Assembly (NCBI RefSeq): GCF_021109255.1
Contig: NZ_JAJODG010000002.1
Length of the DNA: 64,000 nucleotides
DNA from: Merdimmobilis hominis
GTDB taxonomy: Bacteria; Bacillota; Clostridia; Oscillospirales; Ruminococcaceae
Reading direction: 5' to 3' (one strand)
The notes beneath the pieces are model-generated. The model made no database searches. It was given only the letters and a program-made list of their open reading frames with translations, and was not told the origin of the DNA. A program made the translations under genes and the position numbers. Below are positions 1 to 11,903 of the stretch, one piece after another (the first letter of the stretch is position 1; each line of letters starts with the position of its first letter).

Positions 1-2556
1 ATCCCCAAACACATCATCAAAGACGACATCTTTGCCACCATCAACTACCTGCTCAACCTGAATTTTGAGGTGGGCACCAAAGACGATATCGACCACCTGG
101 GCAACCGCCGCATCCGTTCGGTGGGCGAGCTGCTGCAAAACCAGTTCCGCATCGGCTTCTCCCGCATGGAGCGGGTCGTCCGGGAGCGGATGGCCACCCA
201 GTCCCAGGATATGGAATCCATCACCCCTCAGGCGCTGATCAACATCCGCCCGGTGGTGGCCGCCATCAAGGAGTTCTTTGGCTCCTCGCCCCTGTCCCAG
301 TTCATGGACCAGAACAACCCCCTGGCTGAGTTGACCCATAAACGGCGTCTTTCCGCCCTGGGCCCCGGCGGTCTGTCCCGTGACCGCGCCGGATTTGAGG
401 TCCGTGACGTCCACTACAGCCACTACGGCCGCATGTGCCCCATCGAGACCCCTGAGGGCCCCAACATCGGCTTGATCTCCTACCTGGCTTCCTTTGCCCG
501 GATCAATGAGTACGGGTTCATCGAGGCCCCTTACCGCCGTGTTGACAAAGAGACCGGCGTTGTCCTGGACGAGGTGGTCTACATGACCGCCGACGTGGAG
601 GATGAATACATCGTGGCCCAGGCAAACGAACCCCTCACCGAGGATATGAAGTTTGCCCGGCCTAAGGTCACCGCCCGCTTCCGCGACGCGGTCATCGAGA
701 TTGAGAACAACAAAGTTGATTTTATGGACGTCTCCCCCAAGATGGTGGTTTCGGTGGCTACGGCCATGATCCCCTTCCTGGAAAACGACGACGCCAACCG
801 CGCCCTGATGGGCGCCAACATGCAGCGGCAGGCTGTGCCGCTGCTGGTCACCGAATCCCCCATCGTGGGCACCGGCATGGAGTACAAGGCCGCCGTTGAC
901 TCCGGCGTCTGCGTGCTGGCCAAAGCCGACGGTGTGGTGGAGCGGGTTTCCGCCACCGACATTGTGGTCCGCCAGGACGACGGGTTTGTGGAGACCTACC
1001 ACTTGATTAAATTTATGCGCTCCAACCAGGGAACGTGCGTCAACCAGCGCCCCATCGTGGAAAAAGGGGAGCGGGTGACCAAGGGGATGGTCATCGCCGA
1101 CGGCCCCGCCACCTCCAACGGTGAGATCGCACTGGGCAAAAACGCCCTCATCGGTTTCATGACCTGGGAAGGCTACAACTACGAGGACGCCGTCCTGCTC
1201 AACGAGCGGATGGTCCGGGATGATGTGTACACCTCCATCCACATTGAGGAGTATGAAATTGAAGCCCGTGACACCAAGCTTGGGCCGGAGGAGATCACCC
1301 GCGACATTCCCAACGTGGGCGAGGATGTCCTCAAAGAGCTGGATGAGCGAGGCATTATCCGGGTGGGCGCCGAGGTCCGTGCCGGCGACATCCTGGTGGG
1401 CAAGGTGACCCCCAAGGGCGAGACCGAGCTCAACGCTGAGGAGCGCCTCCTGCGGGCCATCTTTGGTGAGAAGGCCAGGGAAGTCCGCGACACCTCCCTG
1501 CGTGTCCCTCACGGCGAATACGGCATCATTGTGGATGTCAAAGTCTTTACCCGGGAAAACAGCGATGAGCTCTCTCCCGGCGTCAATATGGTGGTCCGCT
1601 GCTATATCGCCCAGAAGAGAAAGATCTCGGTGGGTGACAAGATGGCAGGCCGCCACGGCAACAAGGGTGTTGTCTCCCGGATTCTGCCCCAGGAGGATAT
1701 GCCTTATCTGCCCGATGGACGTCCTCTTGACATCGTCCTGAACCCCCTGGGCGTACCTTCTCGTATGAACATCGGCCAGGTGCTGGAGGTCCATCTGGGC
1801 CGCGCCGCCGCCGCTCTTGGCTGGAAGATCATGACTCCGGTGTTCGACGGCGCCCATGAGGAAGATATCCGCGATGCCCTGCGGGAAGCTGGCCTGAGGG
1901 AGGACGGCAAGACTGTCCTGTACGATGGCCGCACCGGCGAGCCCTTTGACAACCCGGTTACCGTGGGCTACATGTACTACCTGAAACTCCATCACCTGGT
2001 TGACGATAAGATCCACGCCCGTTCCACCGGCCCCTACTCTTTGGTCACCCAGCAGCCTCTGGGTGGTAAAGCCCAGTTCGGCGGCCAGAGATTCGGTGAG
2101 ATGGAGGTCTGGGCCCTGGAGGCCTACGGCGCCGCTTATACCCTTCAGGAGATCATGACCGTCAAGTCGGATGACGTGGTGGGCCGCGTCAAGACCTTTG
2201 AATCCATTGTCAAAGGCCGCAACGTGCCCAAGCCCGGCATCCCCGAATCCTTCAAGGTGCTGATCAGCGAGCTCCAGTCCCTGGCCTTGGACGTCAAGGT
2301 CCTGGATAAGGAGGGCGAGGAGATCGACCTGCGCCAGAACTTTGATGAGGATGAGGATATGGGCCTGCCCCACGGCGACGAGGATTTGTTTGAATCTACC
2401 AACGTGGAGGTAGAGGGCGAGCTCAACGAAGGCTTTGCCATTGAAACCCCGGATCTTGATGATCTGGAAGAGCCGGAGACCCTGGACCCCGACCTGTTCG
2501 AGGGCTTTGACGACGATCTTGGGCTGGATGACGATCTGTCTGATGATAAATTCTAA
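1..2556 (+). CDS. rpoB: DNA-directed RNA polymerase subunit beta, 5'-truncated by window edge
   Basis: This is the C-terminal 851 residues of the beta subunit of RNA polymerase; the reading frame is open from base 1 and the start lies outside the window. The rifampicin-binding cluster is visible at about bases 280-375 (LSQFMDQNNPLAELTHKRR), followed by the conserved RMCPIETPEGPNIGLI block and the C-terminal GGKAQFGGQRFGEMEVWALEAYGA region that packs against beta prime. The tail is strongly acidic (runs of D/E near the stop). In the rifampicin cluster the residue equivalent to E. coli Gln510 is proline (codon 289-291); the other classic resistance positions look wild type. rpoC follows after a gap of 17 nt, as in the usual rpoBC operon. 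Confidence 0.98.
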   Translation: MPKHIIKDDIFATINYLLNLNFEVGTKDDIDHLGNRRIRSVGELLQNQFRIGFSRMERVVRERMATQSQDMESITPQALINIRPVVAAIKEFFGSSPLSQFMDQNNPLAELTHKRRLSALGPGGLSRDRAGFEVRDVHYSHYGRMCPIETPEGPNIGLISYLASFARINEYGFIEAPYRRVDKETGVVLDEVVYMTADVEDEYIVAQANEPLTEDMKFARPKVTARFRDAVIEIENNKVDFMDVSPKMVVSVATAMIPFLENDDANRALMGANMQRQAVPLLVTESPIVGTGMEYKAAVDSGVCVLAKADGVVERVSATDIVVRQDDGFVETYHLIKFMRSNQGTCVNQRPIVEKGERVTKGMVIADGPATSNGEIALGKNALIGFMTWEGYNYEDAVLLNERMVRDDVYTSIHIEEYEIEARDTKLGPEEITRDIPNVGEDVLKELDERGIIRVGAEVRAGDILVGKVTPKGETELNAEERLLRAIFGEKAREVRDTSLRVPHGEYGIIVDVKVFTRENSDELSPGVNMVVRCYIAQKRKISVGDKMAGRHGNKGVVSRILPQEDMPYLPDGRPLDIVLNPLGVPSRMNIGQVLEVHLGRAAAALGWKIMTPVFDGAHEEDIRDALREAGLREDGKTVLYDGRTGEPFDNPVTVGYMYYLKLHHLVDDKIHARSTGPYSLVTQQPLGGKAQFGGQRFGEMEVWALEAYGAAYTLQEIMTVKSDDVVGRVKTFESIVKGRNVPKPGIPESFKVLISELQSLALDVKVLDKEGEEIDLRQNFDEDEDMGLPHGDEDLFESTNVEVEGELNEGFAIETPDLDDLEEPETLDPDLFEGFDDDLGLDDDLSDDKF

Positions 2557-2573
2557 AAGGAGGGGTCGTGTAT

Positions 2574-6122
<3,549 letters not shown>

Positions 6123-6177
6123 GCGAAATTTACCAAAGAAAATCAGTATTTTAACCAAAAGATAGGGCGATTCCCTG

Positions 6178-6207
6178 TTGACAAGCACTGCTGCACAATG
6201 GTAGAAT
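6178..6207 (+). promoter_or_regulatory. Predicted sigma-A promoter for rpsL / str operon
   Basis: TTGACA at 6178-6183 and TAGAAT at 6202-6207 are separated by 18 nt. The site lies between the rpoC stop and rpsL and gives the str genes their own promoter. Transcription would start near 6214, just before a hairpin with a T-run at 6240-6272. Confidence 0.7.
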
Positions 6208-6239
6208 AGCAGGGTGAGAGTGCTCATATCTGGTCAAGC

Positions 6240-6272
6240 GCGGCCATGGGCAATCTGTCCATGGCCGCTTTT
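6240..6272 (+). terminator. Terminator-like hairpin in the rpsL leader
   Basis: A perfect 10-bp stem (GCGGCCATGG / CCATGGCCGC) with a 9-nt loop is followed by TTTT. It could end rpoBC transcripts, but it also lies downstream of the predicted rpsL promoter, so it could be an attenuator of the str operon. Confidence 0.6.
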
Positions 6273-6304
6273 GATATATATTACAGATGCAAGGAGGTGC
6301 AAAT

Positions 6305-6730
6305 ATGCCAACCTTTAACCAATTGGTCCGCAAAGGCAGAGAGGTTATCGAGAAGAAATCCACCGCTCCCGCTCTTCTGAGAGGATGGAACTCCAAAAAG
6401 AGAGTTGCCATTGAGCAGAATTCTCCTCAAAAGAGAGGCGTTTGTACAGCAATCAGAACACAGACACCTAAGAAGCCCAACTCCGCTCTTCGTAAAGTTG
6501 CAAGAGTTAAACTGACCAACGGCATCGAGGCTACCGCTTACATTCCTGGTATCGGCCACAACCTGCAGGAACACAGCGTGGTGCTGATCCGTGGCGGCCG
6601 TGTAAAGGACCTTCCCGGTGTGCGTTACCACATCATCCGTGGTACTCTGGATGCGCAGGGCGTAGCCAAGAGAATGCAGGCCAGATCCAAATACGGCGCC
6701 AAACGTCCAAAGGCTGGTGCCAAGAAGTAA
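6305..6730 (+). CDS. rpsL: 30S ribosomal protein S12
   Basis: Ribosomal protein S12 of the decoding centre, 141 residues. The start ATG at 6305 follows AAGGAGGTG at 6291-6299; an upstream in-frame ATG at 6287 precedes the ribosome site and is not used. The sequence starts MPTFNQLVRKGR and contains the conserved TPKKPNSALRKVARV segment and the streptomycin-site loop near VRYHIIRGTLDAQG. It is the first gene of the str cluster rpsL-rpsG-fusA-tuf. Confidence 0.98.
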   Translation: MPTFNQLVRKGREVIEKKSTAPALLRGWNSKKRVAIEQNSPQKRGVCTAIRTQTPKKPNSALRKVARVKLTNGIEATAYIPGIGHNLQEHSVVLIRGGRVKDLPGVRYHIIRGTLDAQGVAKRMQARSKYGAKRPKAGAKK

Positions 6731-6763
6731 TAAAACCTCGTATTAGATGAATAAAGTCATCTG

Positions 6764-6806
6764 CCGCAAGGCATTTTATGAATATAAAATGGCCTTTTTG
6801 CGGTGC
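6764..6806 (+). terminator. Hairpin between rpsL and rpsG
   Basis: GGCATTTTAT pairs with ATAAAATGGCC, flanked by an outer CCGCAA/TTGCGG pairing and containing a TTTTT run after the inner stem. It resembles either an internal terminator or a regulatory stem-loop. In E. coli the rpsL-rpsG gap is the S7 autoregulatory target; whether that applies here is inference. Confidence 0.45.
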
Positions 6807-6866
6807 AACGGGAGTTTTGTCGCTTTCGAGTACCTATGATATCATTCTATGAAGGAGGGAAGCGAA

Positions 6867-7337
6867 GTGCCAAGAAGAGGTCAAACAGCAAAACGTGATG
6901 TTTTGCCAGATCCACTGTACAATTCCAAAATGGTGACCCGCCTGATCAACAACATCATGTATGATGGCAAAAAAGGCGTCGCCCAGAAGATTGTATACGG
7001 TGCATTCGACATTGTCCGTGAAAAAACAGGAAAAGAGCCCCTGGAAGCTTTCGAGCAGGCTCTTGAAAACATCATGCCCGTGCTGGAGGTAAAAGCCCGC
7101 CGTGTCGGCGGCGCCACCTACCAGGTTCCCATGGAGGTGCGTCCTGAGAGAAGACAGACCCTGGGTCTGCGCTGGCTCACCACCTACTCCAGAAGCCGTT
7201 CTGAGAGAACCATGAGAGAAAGACTTGCCGGCGAGATTATGGACGCTCTGAACGGAGCGGGCGGCGCCTGCAAGAAGCGTGACGACACCCACAAGATGGC
7301 TGAGGCCAACAAGGCTTTTGCTCACTACAGATGGTAG
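6867..7337 (+). CDS. rpsG: 30S ribosomal protein S7
   Basis: Ribosomal protein S7, 156 residues, which nucleates assembly of the 3' domain of 16S rRNA. The start is GTG at 6867, preceded by AAGGAGGGA at 6852-6860; the protein then begins MPRRGQTAKRDVLPDP, typical of the family. The conserved segments GGATYQVPMEVRPERR and the C-terminal DTHKMAEANKAFAHYRW are present. It sits between rpsL and fusA, each separated by a stem-loop. Confidence 0.98.
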   Translation: MPRRGQTAKRDVLPDPLYNSKMVTRLINNIMYDGKKGVAQKIVYGAFDIVREKTGKEPLEAFEQALENIMPVLEVKARRVGGATYQVPMEVRPERRQTLGLRWLTTYSRSRSERTMRERLAGEIMDALNGAGGACKKRDDTHKMAEANKAFAHYRW

Positions 7338-7368
7338 TCGTATCCCGCTAATAGCAATTGCTTTATGG

Positions 7369-7400
7369 TATGCTGCCTCATGGACCCATGGGGCAGCATA
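7369..7400 (+). promoter_or_regulatory. Long stem-loop between rpsG and fusA
   Basis: TATGCTGCCTCATGG (7369-7383) pairs with CCATGGGGCAGCATA (7386-7400) with a single G.T wobble and a minimal loop. No T-run follows, so it is more likely an RNA stability, processing or regulatory element than a terminator. Confidence 0.5.
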
Positions 7401-7435
7401 TCGTAAAATTGAGTCGAGATTTTAAGGAGGACTAT

Positions 7436-9517
7436 ATGCCAAGAGATGTCTCTTTGGAAATGACACGTAACATCGGCATAATGGCCCACATTGACGCTGG
7501 TAAAACCACCACCACTGAGCGCATCCTGTATTACACAGGCATCAATCACAAGATTGGTGAGACCCACGACGGCAGCGCGACCATGGACTGGATGGTTCAG
7601 GAGCAGGAGAGAGGTATTACCATCACTTCCGCTGCTACCACCGCCTACTGGAATGGCCACCGCATTAATATCATCGACACCCCCGGTCACGTTGACTTTA
7701 CCGTAGAGGTTGAGCGTTCTCTTCGAGTACTCGATGGTTCTGTAACAGTTTTCTGTGCCAAGGGTGGCGTTGAGCCCCAGTCTGAAACCGTATGGCGTCA
7801 GGCAGATAAATATCAGGTTCCCAGAATGGCCTATGTCAACAAGATGGACATTATGGGCGCTGATTTTTACAACGTAATTAAAATGATGAAGGCCCGGCTG
7901 AAATGCAACGCTGTCCCGATCCAGCTGCCCATCGGCTCGGAGCAGTTCTTCAAAGGCATCATCGACCTGGTGGAGATGAAAGCCTATGTGTACTACGATG
8001 ACCTGGGCAAGGATATCCGTGTGGAAGAGATCCCCGAGGATATGCTGGAGCAGGCCAACGAGTACCGCGCTGCTATGATCGAAGCCGCTGCTGAGCAGGA
8101 TGAAGAGTGCATGATGAAATACCTGGAGGGTGAGGAACTCACCGTCGAGGAGATCAAAGCCTGTATCCGCAAAGGCACCCTGGCCAACACCATGGTCCCC
8201 GTTTGCTGCGGCACTTCTTACCGCAACAAGGGCGTTCAGAAACTGCTGGATGCCATTATCGACTACATGCCTTCTCCCACCGACATTCCCGCCATCAAGG
8301 GCGTGAACCCCGAAACCGGTGAAGAGGAAGAGCGCCACGCTTCCGACAAAGAGCCCTTCTCCGCTCTGGCGTTTAAGATCGCAACCGACCCCTATGTGGG
8401 CAAGCTGTGCTTCTTCCGTGTCTACTCCGGCACCATCAACGCCGGCGGCAGCGTGTACAACTCCACCAAGCAGAATCCTGAGAGAATGGGCCGTATTCTG
8501 CAGATGCATGCAAACCACCGGAAGGATATTGAGGTTTGCTACGCAGGGGATATTTATGCCGCAGTTGGCCTGAAAAACACCACCACCGGCGACACCCTCT
8601 GCGATCCCAAATACCCCATCATCCTGGAGTCCATGGAGTTCCCCGAGCCGGTTATTGACCTGGCTATCGAGCCCAAGACCAAAGCCGGCCAGGAGAAGAT
8701 GGCCATCGGCCTGGCCAAACTGGCTGAGGAAGATCCCACCTTCCGGACCTACACCGACCAGGAGACTGGACAAACCATCATCGCCGGTATGGGCGAACTA
8801 CATCTGGAAGTTATCGTGGACCGTCTGCTCCGCGAGTTCAAGGTGGAAGCCAATGTGGGTAAACCCCAGGTTGCCTACAAAGAAACCATCCGCAAACTGG
8901 CCGACGTGGATCACAAATACGCCCGTCAGTCCGGTGGTAAAGGCCAGTACGGCCATGTAAAAATCAAAGTCGAGCCCAACGAGTCCGGCAAGGGCTACGA
9001 GTTCGTCAACGCCATCGTGGGCGGTGCTATCCCCAAAGAGTACATTGGCCCCATTGACCAAGGTATCCAGGGCGCTATGCAGGCCGGTGTTTTGGCTGGC
9101 TACCCGGTGGTTGATGTCAAAGTCACCCTGTACGACGGCTCTTATCATGAGGTCGACTCCTCTGAGATGGCGTTTAAGATCTGTGCGTCCATGGCCTTTA
9201 AAGAGGCTTGCCGCAAGGCTGACCCCTGCATCCTAGAGCCCATCATGAAGGTGACGGTCAACGTCCCCGAGGATTACATGGGCGACGTCATCGGCGATCT
9301 CAACTCCCGCCGCGGCCAGATCCAGGGCATGGAAGCCGTGTTTGGCGCCCAGGAGATCCGTGCGTTCGTTCCTCTGTCTGAGATGTTTGGCTACTCCAAC
9401 GACCTGCGTTCCAAGACCCAGGGCCGCGGCCAGTATGTCATGGAGCCTTCTCATTACATTGAAGTGCCCAAATCCATCGCAGAGAAAATCATCAGCACCC
9501 GAACCAAAAAAGACTAA
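7436..9517 (+). CDS. fusA: Elongation factor G
   Basis: Translational GTPase that drives ribosome translocation, 693 residues, normal length. The start ATG 7436 follows AAGGAGG at 7424-7430. GTPase motifs are visible: G1 AHIDAGKTTTTER, G2/G3 GITITSAATT and DTPGHVDFT, G4 NKMD. The domain IV signature RQSGGKGQYGHVKIKVEP and the C-terminal EMFGYSNDLRSKTQGRG are intact. It belongs to the str cluster; tuf follows with its own predicted promoter. Confidence 0.98.
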   Translation: MPRDVSLEMTRNIGIMAHIDAGKTTTTERILYYTGINHKIGETHDGSATMDWMVQEQERGITITSAATTAYWNGHRINIIDTPGHVDFTVEVERSLRVLDGSVTVFCAKGGVEPQSETVWRQADKYQVPRMAYVNKMDIMGADFYNVIKMMKARLKCNAVPIQLPIGSEQFFKGIIDLVEMKAYVYYDDLGKDIRVEEIPEDMLEQANEYRAAMIEAAAEQDEECMMKYLEGEELTVEEIKACIRKGTLANTMVPVCCGTSYRNKGVQKLLDAIIDYMPSPTDIPAIKGVNPETGEEEERHASDKEPFSALAFKIATDPYVGKLCFFRVYSGTINAGGSVYNSTKQNPERMGRILQMHANHRKDIEVCYAGDIYAAVGLKNTTTGDTLCDPKYPIILESMEFPEPVIDLAIEPKTKAGQEKMAIGLAKLAEEDPTFRTYTDQETGQTIIAGMGELHLEVIVDRLLREFKVEANVGKPQVAYKETIRKLADVDHKYARQSGGKGQYGHVKIKVEPNESGKGYEFVNAIVGGAIPKEYIGPIDQGIQGAMQAGVLAGYPVVDVKVTLYDGSYHEVDSSEMAFKICASMAFKEACRKADPCILEPIMKVTVNVPEDYMGDVIGDLNSRRGQIQGMEAVFGAQEIRAFVPLSEMFGYSNDLRSKTQGRGQYVMEPSHYIEVPKSIAEKIISTRTKKD

Positions 9518-9532
9518 TTCTGTGTTTTGGGC

Positions 9533-9561
9533 TTGCTTTTTTAGCGCATACTTGCTACAAT
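9533..9561 (+). promoter_or_regulatory. Predicted sigma-A promoter for tuf
   Basis: TTGCTT at 9533-9538 and TACAAT at 9556-9561 with a 17-nt spacer lie in the fusA-tuf gap. This would add EF-Tu expression on top of str operon read-through. Confidence 0.6.
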
Positions 9562-9624
9562 ACAAATTGTAGTGCAATCCTGAAACGGAAGCTATTTTTA
9601 CCTGATATAAGGGAGGAAACATTC

Positions 9625-10824
9625 ATGGCAAAGGCACATTTTGAAAGAACAAAGCCTCATGTCAACATTGGTACCATTGGCCACGTTGACCACGGCAAAA
9701 CCACTCTGACCGCTGCTATCACCAAGACCCTTGGTCTGCAGGGCAAAGCGGAGTTCGTTGACTATGCGAACATCGATAAAGCTCCCGAAGAGAGAGAGCG
9801 CGGCATCACAATTAACACCTCTCACGTTGAGTATGAGACTGACAAACGTCACTATGCTCACGTTGACTGCCCCGGACATGCTGACTACGTCAAGAACATG
9901 ATCACCGGTGCTGCTCAGATGGACGGCGCTATTCTGGTTGTTTCTGCGGCTGACGGTCCCATGCCTCAGACCCGTGAGCACATCCTGCTGTCCCGTCAGG
10001 TAGGTGTTCCCTACATCGTCGTATTCATGAACAAAGCCGACCAGGTTGACGATCCCGAGCTGCTGGAGCTGGTTGAGATGGAGATCCGCGAGCTGCTGTC
10101 CTCCTACGACTTCCCCGGCGACGATATCCCGATCATCAAAGGTTCCGCTCTGCAGGCTCTGGAAGCTCCCAACGATCTGAGCGATCCTGCTTACAAACCG
10201 ATCCTGGAGCTCATGGACGCTGTCGACGCTTACATCCCCACCCCTGAGCGCAAAGCCGACCTGCCCTTCCTGATGCCCATCGAGGACATCTTCACCATCA
10301 CCGGCCGCGGCACCGTCGCCACCGGTAGAGTGGAGAGAGGCCAGCTGAAAACTTCCGATGAGGTTGAGATTGTTGGTCTGACCGATGAGAAGAGAAAAGT
10401 TGTCGTTACCGGCATCGAGATGTTCCGCAAGATCCTGGATTACGCTGAGGCTGGCGACAACATTGGTGCCCTGCTCCGCGGCGTTCAGAGAACCGAGATC
10501 CAGAGAGGTCAGGTTCTGTGCAAACCCGGCTCCATTCATCCCCACACCAAATTCCGTGGCCAGGTTTACATCCTGAAAAAAGAAGAGGGCGGCCGTCATA
10601 CCCCTTTCTTCAACAACTACAGACCTCAGTTCTACTTCAGAACCACTGACGTTACCGGCGTTGTCGCTCTGCCCGAGGGCGTTGAGATGTGCATGCCTGG
10701 CGATAACGTGGAGATGGATGTTGAGCTGATCACCCCCATCGCTATTGAGGAAGGTCTGCGTTTCGCTATCCGTGAGGGTGGCCGCACCGTAGGCTCCGGC
10801 GTTGTCATCAAGATCAACGAATAG
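9625..10824 (+). CDS. tuf: Elongation factor Tu
   Basis: GTPase that delivers aminoacyl-tRNA to the ribosome, 399 residues. It begins MAKAHFERTKPHVNIGTIGHVDHGKTTL (P-loop GHVDHGKT) and has DCPGHADY, MNKAD and SALQAL guanine-binding elements plus intact domains 2 and 3 (GRGTVATGRVERG; EEGGRHTPFFNNYRPQFYFRTTDVTG). The G4 motif is NKAD instead of the common NKCD, a conservative change. GGGAGG lies upstream of the ATG. A strong intrinsic terminator follows at 10841. Confidence 0.98.
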   Translation: MAKAHFERTKPHVNIGTIGHVDHGKTTLTAAITKTLGLQGKAEFVDYANIDKAPEERERGITINTSHVEYETDKRHYAHVDCPGHADYVKNMITGAAQMDGAILVVSAADGPMPQTREHILLSRQVGVPYIVVFMNKADQVDDPELLELVEMEIRELLSSYDFPGDDIPIIKGSALQALEAPNDLSDPAYKPILELMDAVDAYIPTPERKADLPFLMPIEDIFTITGRGTVATGRVERGQLKTSDEVEIVGLTDEKRKVVVTGIEMFRKILDYAEAGDNIGALLRGVQRTEIQRGQVLCKPGSIHPHTKFRGQVYILKKEEGGRHTPFFNNYRPQFYFRTTDVTGVVALPEGVEMCMPGDNVEMDVELITPIAIEEGLRFAIREGGRTVGSGVVIKINE

Positions 10825-10840
10825 TCTTTGGATTTTCAAA

Positions 10841-10872
10841 CAGGCGTCCCATTTGGGGCGCCTGTTTTCTTT
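10841..10872 (+). terminator. Intrinsic terminator after tuf
   Basis: CAGGCGTCCC pairs with GGGGCGCCTG around an ATTT loop and is followed by TTTTCTTT. It closes the str operon. A second hairpin of GGCGGGG/CCCCGCC type lies just downstream near 10920-10945. Confidence 0.85.
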
Positions 10873-11014
10873 GTTCGCGGCTGTATCTTTGGATGTAAAG
10901 AAAGGGCGGAAGAGTGTCACGGGGCGGGGGATTGCCCCGCCTCCACATATGGCGAGAGAGGCAGAATAGAAGAAGACGCACCAGAAAAATTTCCAGCAGC
11001 GGGGGAAATACCTG

Positions 11015-11043
11015 TTGACAACAAGGCGGGAAAAGGCTATACT
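11015..11043 (+). promoter_or_regulatory. Sigma-A promoter of the FMN-riboswitch operon
   Basis: TTGACA at 11015-11020 and TATACT at 11038-11043 with a 17-nt spacer. Transcription would start around 11050, just before the FMN aptamer. Confidence 0.8.
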
Positions 11044-11066
11044 GATAGCCGAAATACATATATTGT

Positions 11067-11191
11067 CTGTTTCAGGGCGGGGTGCGATTCCCCACCGGCG
11101 GTGATGGGCCGATGGCCACAAGTCCGCGAGCTTTTTAGCAGGATTCGGTGCGATTCCGAAACCGACGGTACAGTCCGGATGAAAGAAACAG
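11067..11191 (+). promoter_or_regulatory. FMN riboswitch (RFN element)
   Basis: The conserved RFN core is recognisable: CAGGGCGGGGTGCGATTCC, CCCACCGGCGGT, GATGGGCC, AGTCCGCGAGC, GGATTCGGTGCGATTCCG and ACCGACGGTACAGTCCGG, closed by the P1 stem CTGTTTC (11067-11073) with GAAACAG (11185-11191). It controls the two RibU-like genes downstream; high FMN is expected to favour the terminator at 11211. Confidence 0.95.
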
Positions 11192-11210
11192 GTGCATTTT
11201 TGCATCCATG

Positions 11211-11248
11211 GCGCCTGGGAACTTTTGGGTTTCCAGGCGCATTTCATT
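11211..11248 (+). terminator. Expression-platform terminator of FMN riboswitch
   Basis: GCGCCTGGGAA (11211-11221) pairs with TTTCCAGGCGC (11230-11240), followed by ATTTCATT. The short, imperfect T-tract suggests moderate termination strength. Confidence 0.65.
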
Positions 11249-11288
11249 CCCCCGAGCAGACCTCTTATCAGAAAGGGGTTTTATCCAA

Positions 11289-11891
11289 ATGACAAACACC
11301 GTTTACTCCTCAAGGACCCGGAAAACCCGCAAGATGGTGATGACTGCCATGCTGGCGGCTGTCTCGTCGGTGCTGATGTTTTTCAGCTTCAATGTGCCGC
11401 TGATGCCCGGCTTCATCAAGATGGACTTCTCCGAATTGCCGGCTCTGATCGCCTCCTTTGCCCTGGGTCCTGTCTCCGGCGTGGCCGTCTGCCTGGTGAA
11501 AAACCTGGTCAACCTCTTTTTCACCACCACCGGCGGGGTGGGGGAACTGTCCAATTTCCTGCTGGGTTCGCTGTTCGTGGCGCCCGCCGGGATTGTCTAC
11601 CGCAAAATCAAGGGCCGCAAAGGGGCGCTGGTGGGCTCCCTCATCGGGGCGGCGGCTATGGCGGTGTGCAGCGTCTTTTCCAACTATTATGTGGTCTACC
11701 CCATCTACACCGCCTTCATGCCCATGGAGGCCATTCTGGGGATGTACCGGGCCATCAATCCCCATGTGGAGAACCTGTGGCAGGCTCTTCTATGGTTTAA
11801 CATGCCGTTTACCTTTCTAAAAGGGATGTGCAGTGTGGCCATTACCTTCTGCATCTACAAAAAGATTTCACCCATCATCAAAGGACAATAG
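11289..11891 (+). CDS. ribU: Riboflavin ECF transporter substrate-binding (S) subunit
   Basis: Membrane S-component of an energy-coupling-factor transporter that binds riboflavin, 200 residues with about six hydrophobic helices. The N-terminal KMVMTAMLAAVSSVLMF and the loop MPGFIKMDFSELPALIASFALGP are typical of RibU. ATG 11289 is preceded by a weak GAAAGGGG; an open frame extends upstream but runs through the riboswitch. Regulation by the FMN riboswitch directly upstream supports riboflavin or FMN as ligand. The ATPases and EcfT it needs are encoded at 58.9-61.5 kb. Confidence 0.92.
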   Translation: MTNTVYSSRTRKTRKMVMTAMLAAVSSVLMFFSFNVPLMPGFIKMDFSELPALIASFALGPVSGVAVCLVKNLVNLFFTTTGGVGELSNFLLGSLFVAPAGIVYRKIKGRKGALVGSLIGAAAMAVCSVFSNYYVVYPIYTAFMPMEAILGMYRAINPHVENLWQALLWFNMPFTFLKGMCSVAITFCIYKKISPIIKGQ

Positions 11892-11903
11892 GAGGGGATT
11901 TAT

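Noticed and set aside
7325..8773. 482-codon antisense frame over fusA
   Set aside because: Shadow of fusA; no start context and no recognisable protein.
9598..11247. 549-codon antisense frame over tuf and the FMN riboswitch
   Set aside because: Runs through a well-defined terminator and riboswitch on the other strand and is explained by tuf codon use.
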